DNA of 64,000 nt, from the NCBI RefSeq assembly GCF_030704535.1, contig NC_081810.1:22172501-22236500 (forward strand), given 5' to 3'. Positions 49,501 through 60,690 of this stretch are shown in pieces. The translations under genes were made by a program, and so were the position numbers. Source of the DNA: Vitis vinifera (Eukaryota; Streptophyta; Magnoliopsida; Vitales; Vitaceae). Positions within the stretch are counted from its first letter, which is position 1. Each line of letters begins with the position of its first letter. The notes beneath the pieces are model-generated. The model saw only the letters and a list, made by a program, of their open reading frames with translations, was not told where the DNA came from and searched no databases.

Positions 49501-51900
49501 CCTTCACCCAAAGTTGTAGCTTATTATACATTTAGGATCCTGCATGTAATTGTACCTGCTGCTGTGCTGTTTTGCTTTTTCTTCAGGCGGTCAGAGTGAG
49601 GGGAAGGCTACTCTGAGTTCAAATAAAATTCAGGAGCAAGAATCCTCGGTCATAAGCTTTGGTTGTCATTCTTTTCTGGAGAGGCTCTCGGGCATAGCAC
49701 TCCCTAAACATGGGCTGGAAAGAGTGTGGTAGACATGGGCCATTTCCTTAAAAGGTCCAAGACCAATTTGTAAGCAACTTTGGGTGTCTACAAGGAAGAC
49801 GCTGCTCTAGGAGAGGATGATGCTTCAGAGTTCAGGGAGTCTTAATGTGAAGGATACAAGTACCGATGAATTTTTGGGAGTTTTTATTTTGATGGTAAGG
49901 AGAGGAATGGAAAGATCATCTTTGGCAGGGTTTTTGGGTCTGGTTACAATACAGAAATATATTTTTTCAGGTATCCACCAAAAAGGTACGTATATTGCTT
50001 GTATCCTCATTTGATATTAGCTTAAATCTAACCATATATATCAATGGTCAAGATCTTTTATTCGGTAGACACCACTACAGTACCTTAAGCATTTTCCTAA
50101 GAACTTTGGTGGTATGTTTTATTTTCTGTCTTTTTATGATGACCTCCCTGAACTTGTGGTATCTGGCATTATTCCGTGAGCTTACTGACGTGTTCAGCCT
50201 GTTGCACTGGATGTGGGGTATCAATCCTATCATGACTCTCATTGTCTGCTTTTTCCAACTTTTTGACATTCCAACCTGCCATATCTTTCTTCTGTAAGAG
50301 ATTTGTTTGAATTCTAATACTTTCAAGTGATTGCATTATTGTAGGGCACATATGGACGTTTCCTGGAAATTTGAATAGGCCTATTGGGTCTACATGGTGC
50401 TTTAAGGTAACCATAGTAGGGTGTTGCTATTAGAGGAATTGACTACCATCATCATAATTAATTTTACAGAATCAGCTTTAGGCCCACATCTTTTTGTAAT
50501 TGCTCCCATTCACAAAATATGAGTTTATATAGGAATTGATACAATGTAAAAATGAAACCGGATTTCATTTTTTACGACCCTTCTTCCATAACATTACGGC
50601 TTTTTATACGGTGTTACTTAATTACATTTATATGAAAAAAAGAATAAGGGCATGTTTAGAAATATTTTTTAAAATCATTACTAAAAAATGGTTTTTGAAA
50701 ATCATTCTTTTTCGTTTTTAAAAAATAATAATCTGTTTTAAGAATGTATTTATAGTTTCATTCTCATGTTGGCTAGTGTAAAACTTACCTACATGACAAT
50801 GTTTGCCATGGCCAATGAGCTTGTGGAAAAAATCAAGTTGCTTTTTTTTTTTTTGGTTTGGAATAATCTTTTCTATAATGCTCCAATTATATAATGATGT
50901 CTCTGAAGAGATCATTGAATAGCTTTATCTTTATGGGTGATTTTTTGAAAGACCTTTGTTGTTTTTTGAAAAAAACTGCAATTTGTTTTTTCCTTTTTGG
51001 GGGAAAGAAAGCTTTTGCATACTTCGGTCATGTTAAAACCTAGACTACCACAGGGTTATTCATTTATTGACGGATTTTTCCTCTATCTTCTGGTCCTTGA
51101 ATGCTATATGACTAGGGTCTTCTTCATGCCTAGATTTCATACAAATCCCAAGAATGTGTATTCCTGAGACTAGAGTGGGGTTCCCTGAATTTAAGGTGTC
51201 AATGTGGTCGGGGATGGGCAGAAGATGAGGGTCCTTACTGAGAAACTATGTTTAAATAATTCAGGGGCTGTTATGTCAACATATTCCTGGGGGATTATAT
51301 CCATGTGTTCATTCAGAGTTTTTAGTTGCAGAATAACATCAATGAATGATTTATTATGCAATAGATGGCAATTATGCTATAGGGTATTACTAATGGGATA
51401 GGCTTCTATTTTCACAGTGGACCCTTTTCATGTTTGGAGCTAGATGTGCATAGCTTATGGAATTCAAAGTAGTAGATTCGGTGACAAAATTGTGATCCGA
51501 AGTATGTGACTGGTGGCTTTTCTTTGCTACGTTATTCATAGTGGTAGATGTTCAGCCACGTACTCATGTGTCACTCACTTTCTAGGGCCATATTTTCTGT
51601 TAAAGTGTGGGCTCTATCATGTTTCTTCTCGTTTTATACTAGTGCCTTCCTTCCCATCAGCCATCTCACTAATTGGTGCAGTCAAAGGAAAGAAGCTCAA
51701 TTAGGTTCCAAAATAGTAGCTATCTCCACAAAATACAAACTCAAGGTAGATTTTAAACAGCAATGAATAGATGATGAGAGATGTAGGAGCAAGCAACCCA
51801 GCTAAAAGTTCCCTTGAATGTTTGGTGCAACAACCATGAAAGAAGAAAAGAGGGTAAAGGAAAATGCCTTTTTCCAATGGTTCTAATCCCTTTCTTTTCA
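46545..51900. other. Intergenic DNA between the DUF868 and WAK-like genes
   Basis: No gene was recognised in 5.3 kb. Frames at 47343-47621, 49550-49732 and 49995-50297 lack known domains. A GAAACT triplet-like run is at about 49229-49245. The piece 50640-50760 resembles one end of the AT-rich MITE family (agggcatgtttagaaatatt). The end of the stretch is the 3' region of the WAK-like gene. Confidence 0.5.
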
Positions 51901-52827
51901 TCAAGAGACAATGAAGGAAAGCATCATGGTAAAGGAAATCAAAGAGAAGAGGATAGTACCTAAAGGGCTCTTGGATCCACCCATTGAGAGGACCTTATCT
52001 TCTGCAGAAAAAACCATTAACATCACCACAAGTCATCAACTGCAAAAGAGAAATTACAACTTACTTTAAATTCTTACAAGATGATCAGAGCACTTACTAC
52101 ACTCTTTTGGGTGGCAAATGCACCTCAAACCAACCCCACAATTGCCATTCGACTTTTCACACTCTTTACAGATATCTGGGACATGGCCAGGAACTTCAAA
52201 AGATATCCTTGTCCCCAACTCAAATCCTCCATCACCATCATCATCACCAGAAGAATCTCTATAGACTCTACTGTAGTGAGAGCAATTCAACTCTTTTGGC
52301 TCAAAACCCATGTTTAATTTTTCAAGATCATCGATGAGTAAACATGAAGAAGCTAGTCCAAGTTCTTTTTCATGAACTTGAGAAGAAACTCTGCAACCAT
52401 GAAAGCGCTTAGTGCAGTTACGGATAAACAGTGATATTGGGTGTCTTTGGTCGGAGCAGTTGAAGAGAAGAAGTGAGTTGGGTGTTGGAGTGGGGAAACC
52501 AGCTGAGAGAAGTGAAGGAGAGACGAATTGGAGTGAAGAAGAGCAAGAAGCTGGATGGGATATAGTTAGTATTTTACTTGTGTAGTCAATGGAAGAGATT
52601 GGAAAAAGACCAAGAGTGGTTCTAAAGTATAACTTCTGAGATTTGCAGACAGTCATACGGTTTAACATGGATGATTCCATTGAATTTTGAAGAGAGAAAG
52701 CTGTTTGAATTCTAATATTACCACAAAAACTTGGCTGAGTTGGTTTTGCTGTGGAAGTAGTGAAGAAATGGAGTGTAAGAAGTAGGGGAGGTAGAAGGCA
52801 GAATTTCTTAAATGACTTCATTTCCAT
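51901..52827 (-). CDS. Secreted WAK-type galacturonan-binding protein, no kinase
   Basis: Two exons on the minus strand: 52098-52827 and 51901-52001, separated by a 96-bp GT-AG intron, encoding 276 residues. The start ATG at 52827 begins MEMKSFKKFCLLPPLLLTL, a clear signal peptide. The mature part has a Cys-Gly N-terminal block (PSFCGNIRIQTAF), several N-glycosylation sites (NCS, NCT, NCS) and a Cys-rich end, NGNCGVGLRCICHPKEC, as in the GUB_WAK_bind and WAK-associated domains. The second exon adds CKDKVLSMGGSKSP and a hydrophobic tail of about 20 residues with no basic stop after it, which suggests a GPI anchor or a C-terminal membrane segment. There is no kinase domain. It may bind pectin in the cell wall; this is inferred from domain type. 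Confidence 0.85.
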
Positions 52828-53835
52828 CCTTCTTGTCGATTTGATCTTCCAAAGATGAAGACAATCGCCAAGGGGGCTGTTTTTGGTGATCAAGAGAAGA
52901 TAAAAGAGGTAAAGGTTTAAAGAATAAAGAAAAAACCAGAGAGAATTTACTTTCAATCTGTTTTGATGATGAATGCTACTTTCTGTCTAGACTTCTTATC
53001 CTTTGGGTGGGTTCTTTATGCTCTTTGGGACACAAATTAAAGAATATTTGCTTTTCCGAATGCCATTCTCTCTTTCTTTTTATTTTTATCCTTTCCTTTC
53101 TAATTTGACATTTCATGTGGACTTTTAAATCCTCTACCATTTCCTTTCTTTATCTTTTCAGAAGAATTCCACCTTTTCCCGTCCCTCCCTTAATCTAAGC
53201 TGTTTCAGTATGTGTTCCCCCATTTTTCCAACTTTTTATTAGTTTTTAATTTCTCACCGACTGGTGGGCCTTCAGCTCACATGCTTGGCAACCACCGCAC
53301 CAACTCCTGCAGCTGTGCATGTGCCTGCATGTCGCTACTCTGCTGGTGAGACGAAGAGTAAAATTTCTGATCCTATTTGGTCAGATTTACAACATTTACC
53401 CATTTTGGCAGAGCTTTGAAGCAGCATCTTCAGCCTAAGTTTCTGCATTTTTGAAGCAGCAAACTTGCTGTATTTGGAGAAGTAGCAGGCTGGATAACAT
53501 GGGGACTCTTATGTTTATAGCTAATCAATATTTCTTCGATCATTCACTACATAAATCAGGTGAAACTTGGCAAAACCTATATCTATCATTTTTGAGCACA
53601 GGAAGAGTTACTAGACTGGTTATGTGATATTATGAACACCCATAATAGAAGAATGACTGATTTGTTGATGGTTGCAAAAAACATAAAAGATAAGAGTACG
53701 ACAATATTTCCGTAGAAACTTGTCCAATTGCCTTCATAAGAAAATAATGCAGGCAAACACATAGAAGATGCACACACAAGCACACATTACAGTTACTACG
53801 ATCTGAGGTAGCTTCTTATTGTTTAAAAATCTTGA
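52828..53835. other. WAK-like 5' region and spacer to the Dabb gene
   Basis: Contains the 5' leader and promoter of the WAK-like gene and the 3' region of the Dabb gene. No gene was recognised. Confidence 0.5.
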
Positions 53836-54331
53836 TCATTTTGGTGCCTTGACAGGAACTGCTGGGAAATCAAGCAGAACAATCTTCTCAATGGCTGCTG
53901 AAAAGGTAGTAGAAAACTCAACATGATTGGGATGGCTCAGAAATGCAGTGAAGTCCCCCTGGTTATTGAATGTCATCAAGAAGGCATGGGTGAAGCCTTG
54001 TCTAAGCATCTCCTGGCTTTCAAGGTCCTGTCCCCTGCAATGAAACTCATGTTAAATTGGTACACACGCACAAAAGAGATGTTGTTCAGATATCAAATGA
54101 TATTTTTCAAATACATGATACATAGCATAAGCAACGCCAGAAGATCTGCTGAAGTATCCATGAAAAGAAACTTTTGCAATTCCAGGATTATAAAGAGTGT
54201 GGCAAAACTGACCATTCAAAGGACTTGACAGCATCAATGTCTGCAACCAACTTCTCCATCCCCTTCACAATCTCTTCCACCGCCACTCCTTCCTTGAACT
54301 TGGCTACCACCAAATGCTTGAAATCCCCCAT
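53836..54331 (-). CDS. Stress-response A/B barrel (Dabb) domain protein
   Basis: Two exons on the minus strand: 54213-54331 and 53836-54034, joined within a Trp codon by a 178-bp GT-AG intron, encoding 105 residues. The start is MGDFKHLVVAKFKEGV. The single Dabb domain shows KSFEWGQD, MLRQGFTHAFLMTF, FLSHPNHVEFSTTF and IEKIVLLDFPA, closely like Arabidopsis At5g22580. Dabb proteins are small ferredoxin-like dimers. Some plant members are stress-induced or antimicrobial, but the biochemical role of this one is unknown. It has no targeting peptide, so is probably cytosolic. Confidence 0.93.
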
Positions 54332-57300
54332 GGTCACTGCCCTGATGAAGCAAATGAGCTACCAAAGCCATAACTATATACACATTATTTGCATGTCAAC
54401 CTCCACAGTCACTTCTGGTCACTGTCATACCAAGACCATCTCGTTGCTCGTGATGGCGGCAATCAACAATAAGAAGTCTCTCCTTTATTGGACAGCATCT
54501 GCCACGAAATATTTGTGACAGTAGGGCTATGTGTGTGGTGGAGACCCACCCATCAGGAGCTTTCGACGCTCCGCTCTATGGAAAACTGTCCAGCGCCGTT
54601 GTCGTAACCTTAGCCTTTTCACATGAATGGGGTCCTTGGTGTCGCTCTTCTGGGGTCTGGGTTTTTGGGGGTGACTTCAATTTCCAAGCGCACTATCATC
54701 ACATGAACGACCATTTTCTTTCCTGGGTGTGGAATAATATGGAAGGGACTTTTCCTCCTCTCTGTACCTTTTCCTTCAGAAACCTGAAATGCAATGCTTA
54801 TTGCTGGATTTTTCGCCCTGTCCTTCCCCATGTGCTCCAAGGTATATAATTGTCGTTTGATACATGGATGACATATCGTCACTTATCTTTAAGGAATCTG
54901 AGCTAGGGTTTGTCTCTAAAAGCAACTTGTAATTATTATGCTGCAAGGCCATATGGATATTCATCCTAGGCTCAAATTCTGGTTTGTACATTGTGATGTA
55001 TGGTTTCAACTTTTGGACTTGCACCCACACTTTCACTCAATCACCATTTTTTTTAATCTCAATTTCGTCAAGTAGTTGATTTACTCCCTTTACATTTTTC
55101 GTTTAATTAATTATGCTATTAACCTTAAGCACCTTCTCTGAAATCCTTGTCTACATATGAACAGTGAAACTATCCTTTCTTCTGCGGAATTTCATTGAAT
55201 GAAATGAAAAAGCAAGTTGGAGAAACTGTTCATATCTGACTTTCTTTCCCCTCTTCATTTGAGAATTTCCCTCAACTTTTAACTGACTTCTATTTTACTT
55301 GTACAGTGGCATGACAGTACAAAAGAGTTAAGCACAGTGTGATTGTCAAACTTACCTCAGGCAAAAAGAATAAAATACCAGTAAATGGGATTTTTGTCGT
55401 CCCAGTTGGTCAAAGAAATATAATTTGGATCTATGTTCTAATTATTATTATTATTTTTCATTAAAAAAAGAAAATCAAAGAAGGTAAGGTGAAACTTGAG
55501 ATTACATAACAACAGGGTGCAACCAAAGAGCTGCATGAGTACAATTAATTTTTTCCCCCTAGTTTACCAGAGTTACCAAATTAAGGGTCAACACTTTAGT
55601 TTGAAAAATTATTTTCACACAAAAGCAGCGATCTACCGACAAAATAATAGGCAGGGAAGGGTGCGGAAGAGAACTAGAGTGAAGTGGGTGTGTAAAACTG
55701 TGAAATGAATCAAATGATCAAGAGAACAGCATGAGCACCACACAGTCCATTCAAAGTTGAATCAGTGCACTGCTACCGTCTTTGCTGCTGCCGCTGCTGC
55801 ATCATCTGATTTTGATACACTAAAGACAATGTGCAAGACGACAGGTAAATCTACAAGCCCCGCCCCGCCCCGCAATGGGTTAATGTTAGCCACTCATGTG
55901 TAAACATCTTGGCACGAAAGAAAACAAGTTTTCAACACAACGGCTGGTTTATTCATTGATTTCATTATGCTGAGGATAAGTATGATGGAGATTTTGTTTG
56001 TCGTGGTGCTTTTAGATGGATTAGTTTTGATCAAGTTCCGGGTGGGTTTAAAGTGCTTATGAAAATGGTTCAGAATGGGAAATAAATGAGTATGGCCAGG
56101 AGGGCTGGATGCCTGTTTTAAAGTTGAAAAAGTAGTTTAATGTATGTATCTACCAATGTTTGTTTTGTCTGAACTAGGGGAGTTAAATTAATCAAATCGT
56201 ATTAAGTTATAACTAGAGAAATATTGCGATTAATTGAAAATGCTAGTGTTTAAAACTATTGCAGTTAGATTATATGGGAATGGAGTGTTCAAAGTAAAGA
56301 TTAATTGCTGGAAGAGAAAAGAGATTGAAATGGTAGACAATAGTGAAATATGAAGTTATTTTGGTATTTCAGTGAATGGGTGTGTCAAAATGTTGGGCTA
56401 AAACATCCGGTGGGTTAAGAAAAGGTGATCCTCTCCCTCCTTTTTTGCCCTTTTCTTTTTTTTTCTTTTTTTGTTTTTGTCGTTGATGTGTTGAGGAGGA
56501 TGGTGTAGGAGCTAAGGAGCATGGTCTGTCCTTTTAGTGGGTAAAGATAGGACAAAGATGTCTTATAACGTTGATGAACATATTCTAAAAACAAGGTGAG
56601 ATTGATACAAATATATAGGCAGTATAAAGGGGACGAACATATGCAGAGATGACAAAGAAGGCTTGTATGGTAGTGAGCAAAAAGAAGTATAAAGGGTAGC
56701 TGAGATCGATATGAATGACCATGAGGTATTAAACTAAAAGTGTATTTGATAATGATTTTAGGAAAAGTTTCTAAAATTTCTAATACTTTAATAAAAATTT
56801 TCAATTGTTAGAAAGGTTAAAAATGCTTTTTAGAATTACTATCAAATGGGTTCTAAGTGTGCTTGAACCCCAAACATTGCACATTCCAATTGTTTTTATA
56901 ACACTCATTTACATTCTCAAACTTTTCTAATAGATTGTTGATCCTAAAATCATATCCCCAATTTCTTTATTATATCATTGATGAATCAAGTCATTTACTT
57001 GTCAATTCCAAAGTAATTCAGAAGAATTTTGTGGTAAACAAGAACACAAGCATCACCAGGGATGTGCATGAGGCAACCTATGGAAGCATCATAACATGTG
57101 ATGTGTAGGGAGTGATGGTAACATTACTCGAAAGAAATAGAATTCAGTAAGACATGGATGGTGACATTATCTATTAATATGTGTGGGATTCTGAGTAGTC
57201 TAGGATTGAATTTGATATCCAAAAATCTATGAACAATAAACAAATCATCTATGGAAGTTGAGTGGACAACATCAAGAATGTATTTATTTAAAATTGAATT

Positions 57301-57560
57301 CATGAAGTCCTCCTACCATGCACATTATTGAAGAATTTCAGGTAAGCTTTCACTAAAGAGGAAATCTTGTATTTGTAGTCGAAAATTGATAGACTAAGCA
57401 AAGCCTAAAGAATAGAGGAAGATGTTGATTCAAAAGACATGTGATCATGAACATTGTGACCGTAGCGACTTCTTAAGTGGAAATTAACATATGCTTTTTA
57501 TGAACTAAAGTATGTCAGTTGATAATATAATATGAGGATCTGTAACTTAAGGATTGAAGA
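54332..57560. other. Intergenic DNA with LINE relic
   Basis: No gene was recognised. A GC-rich patch with CTG/GCC triplets and a repeated CCCCG unit lies at 55771-55874. A plus-strand LINE relic is at about 56355-56720. The rest is AT-rich. Confidence 0.5.
56355..56720 (+). mobile_element. Decayed LINE reverse-transcriptase fragment
   Basis: The plus strand near 56409-56450 encodes GGLRKGDPLPPF, the LINE polymerase motif GLRxGDPLSPF, followed by VDVLRRMV and, after a frameshift, VGKDRTKMSY. These match the order in plant L1 LINEs. Stops and shifts interrupt every frame. It is the only LINE remnant found on the plus strand. Confidence 0.65.
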
Positions 57561-58290
57561 AGAAATCTTGATGGTTGATAACATTACCCTATTAGATTAT
57601 GGATACCATTTCATAGGGAGTTTGTGTGCAATGAATGGTAGATCATAAACTCAAGCTTTAACTTGTTATAATTTCAAAGGACATTGGAGTGCAGTTGACT
57701 CTTTTTAGTGGAATGTTGAGTTAACTTAGAATTGGACTATGAGGGAGCTAATATTTTTTTATGGGTTCCAATGGTTCCCACTCGAGCTCTTAGTTCATGA
57801 TAGTATGTTTTATTTGAGGGATTTGAGTTTTTATTTCACAAGTGTGCATAAGGGCGTTTTGGTAAAAGTGCAAGGTTGTACTAGATCTTATGAATGGTCT
57901 TTCTGGATTGATGGGTTAGATAAATTAATTAATTGGAACCCATTAGGGCTAATTAATTAATTAAGACTCATGTGGGCTAGATTAGGTGAATCAAGCCCAA
58001 TTGACTCGAGTCATTTAAACCAACAAGGAACCTTATATAAACCTCCTTAGGGGTTTAGGTTTTTTTTACATTTTCATCATTATCTTCTAAACAGAGATCG
58101 ATAGAAACCATAGCCACCTGTAAGAGAAGAAGAGAAACTCACTCTTCTCTTGTACTAGGATTCATGAAGAGAGATCGAGTGGATAACCTTTGGGTCAATG
58201 AGTTCTATCAAATCCACGTTATCTCCTTTGAATTAGATTCAATCTAGATCACATGTATGGTTCTTTTAATCTCTAGATCTAATATATGTA
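57560..58290 (+). mobile_element. Possible LTR-derived sequence
   Basis: Non-coding DNA with a TATA-like cttatataaacc at about 58031 and a downstream leader-like part, the layout of a plant LTR promoter. It is not similar by eye to the LTR start at 59390, so it may come from a different element. Boundaries and identity are uncertain. Confidence 0.35.
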
Positions 58291-59650
58291 TTGGTTTTTG
58301 AATACCATATTTCCATTAATATATTAGATCAAGAAAAGCTTAGAATAGAATGCACACAACTTATGAGATTCGGAGCTAGGGAACAAAATAATTTGGGGTT
58401 CCCAATAAAGACAAGTGGTATGGATGAGATTTTTATTATTTGCCTTTATGTTGATGAGTTGATTTATATTGATAACAATATTGTTTCAATGGAGGAATTT
58501 AAAAAAATGATGCTTAGTGAATTTGAGATGATTGATCTCAAGCTGATGAGTTATTTTTTTAGGTTGGAAGTAAAGTAGTGTGATGTTGGAATTTTTATTT
58601 CTTAAGAGAGGTATGCAAATGATCTTCTTAAGAAGTTCAAATTGAAAAATTGCAATCCAATGAAAACTCCTATGAACACCAATAAGAAATTTTGCTTGAA
58701 CAATAAGGAAGAAAAGATACATGTTCAAGAATATTGAAGTTTGATTGGTAGCTTATTGTATCACCAATAGTAGGCCAAATATTATACAAGAAATAAGTCT
58801 ATTGTCAATGTTTACGCGAAGTCCAAGCAAACTTCATTATGGTGAAACCAAGAGAGTATAAAGATATATGGTATTTGGTACACTAATGTTAACAATCTTC
58901 AACAATGTGGTTTTTTTAATAGTGATTGGGTAGGTTCAATTGAAGATCGAAGAGATGCTATAGGCTATGATTTCAATTTTGGTTTAGGTGCCATTTCAAG
59001 GAGTTCAAAGAAGTAGCCATTAACTGCACTATCTTCTTAAAAGTTAGAATATATTGCAACAATTTCTTCAGCTTGTCAGGGTGTTTAGTAAAGAAGAATG
59101 TTAAAAAAATATGAAACAACATCGAGAAAAGCCCGCAGTTATCCATTGTGATAATCAATCCACAATTCCTATGATAAAGGACTGTGTTTGATGGGTGCAC
59201 AAGACACATAGAGATATGTTATCATTTTATTAGAGAGTTTGTAGCCAAAGGAACCATCAAGATGATATATTGTAGCACCAATGAACAATTTGGAGATATA
59301 TTTATGAAATCTCTATTTTTGGTTTAGTTTGAGTATTTCAAGGATATGTTAAGAGTTATGAATTTTCAATGTTAAAGCCTAAAGGGAAGTGTTGAAATTA
59401 ATGCTGATATGTTATTGGTTAGTTACAATTTTAAATTGAGTCAAATACTTCTTATGTGTATTAATGGTTAGTATTAGTGGGCTAGTGGTTGATTTATTTA
59501 GGAATTTGTTAGAATTTGATTGTCTATTTAGTGCAAATTGATGACTAAAAAAATTAGTCCAATTCAATTAGATTTTTTGCTTCTTATCCAAAGTTTTTAA
59601 TTGCTCTATTTATTTTAAATTCTCTCTTCATAATAGTTATAAAGAAGACA
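58291..59650 (+). mobile_element. Decayed Ty1/copia retrotransposon (RT, RNase H, 3' LTR start)
   Basis: The frame at 58291-58578 carries copia reverse transcriptase: IICLYVDELIYIDNN, then MMLSEFEMIDLKLMSYFF. The catalytic YVDD has become YVDE. After a stop, similarity resumes (ERYANDLLKKFK, NPMKTPMN). RNase H remnants near 58945-59080 include GLGAISRSSKK and LEYIATISSACQ, broken by stops. A polypurine tract (aaagggaag) precedes tgttgaaatt at 59390, the expected start of a 3' LTR. The copy cannot encode a working polyprotein. Its 5' part is missing or unrecognisable, and the LTR's right end is not defined. Confidence 0.8.
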
Positions 59651-59989
59651 ATTTCTTTGTGGATTCTCAGAATTAGTTGTTGCACCTATTTCCTTTAGAT
59701 CCATAGTTGTGACTCTGTGCTCCACGATATCGTCATGCCTATGCCACATTATGATCTCACCACCCTGTGATGCCATCGCCAAAGCATGATCTCTCTCCCA
59801 CTGTCTTCTCCACCTACTGGCAACTGCATGCTGCTTGCAGTCCATCAGGGCTTTCATCACCACCACTCTGCATGCCTTACAATCATCACCATGGCTACTG
59901 ATTCACCTTACTACCACCCCTTTCTTTCATTCTAGGATTTTTTTTTTTTTTTTTTAAGGTATATCATTTCCAATTCTTGATTTGCTGAA

Positions 59990-60690
59990 TGGTTCTGGTT
60001 ATGGGTTAAGGCTTGACTTTGGTTCAATTTGGGCATGTGCTCGATTTGGGCTATGATTTAGGCTTCATATTACTAATTAGGGCTTGGGATATATTTCAAG
60101 TTGGTTTTGGGTTTGGGCCTAGTTGATTTTCAATTTAACAATTGATTTGGATTTGGGCATGATATTGGGCTTATGATGCATACTATCTTTGGATATTGAT
60201 TTAGATTAGAGCCTTGGCTTGGATTGTTAGACTATGGTTTTGTTTTATTTATTTATTTATTTTTTAAGTTTGGATGAATTGGTGATAGATTTGGGTTAGA
60301 ATAATTAATTTGTTCCCTTCCTATTGGTTTTAATTGATTTATGGATTTGGGCTTTAGGCTTTGGGTTGTTTTCAATTTGAATTTGGGCTTGTTTTTAGTA
60401 CTTTAGGTATTTTAGATCTTGGGCTTCGATATTATAATTGGATCCTGTTTACTCTTTAGGCTTTGGACTTTCATAATTTAATGTTTAATTCGGAATTTCA
60501 GTCCACTTTTATTTTAATATAACTTGAACTTTAATTTGGGCCTAATTTTAATATCTTTGGGCTTAGATTTGTTTCATTATTTCATTTGGACTCGACCTGT
60601 GGCCTAAGTTTATTTCTTTTGGGCTTGATTGAATTTGGACCTTGGATTTGGGCCTGTTATAAAATCATTTTTGGTTTGCTCTATTTTTAG
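59990..60690 (+). repeat. Degenerate TTTGGGCTT-rich tract
   Basis: Over about 700 bp the motif TGGGC, mostly as TTTGGGCTT or TTTGGGCCT, occurs more than a dozen times at irregular spacing on the plus strand, with a strong T and G bias. No frame is conserved. This looks like a degenerate tandem repeat, of the kind sometimes found in retrotransposon non-coding regions. Confidence 0.6.

Noticed and set aside
49995-50414. Overlapping frames of 80-100 residues on both strands
   Set aside because: Composition is that of AT-rich intergenic DNA, with no conserved motif and no splice partners.
56415-56804. 129-residue minus-strand frame
   Set aside because: The opposite strand carries LINE polymerase motifs, so this frame is a shadow of a decayed element.
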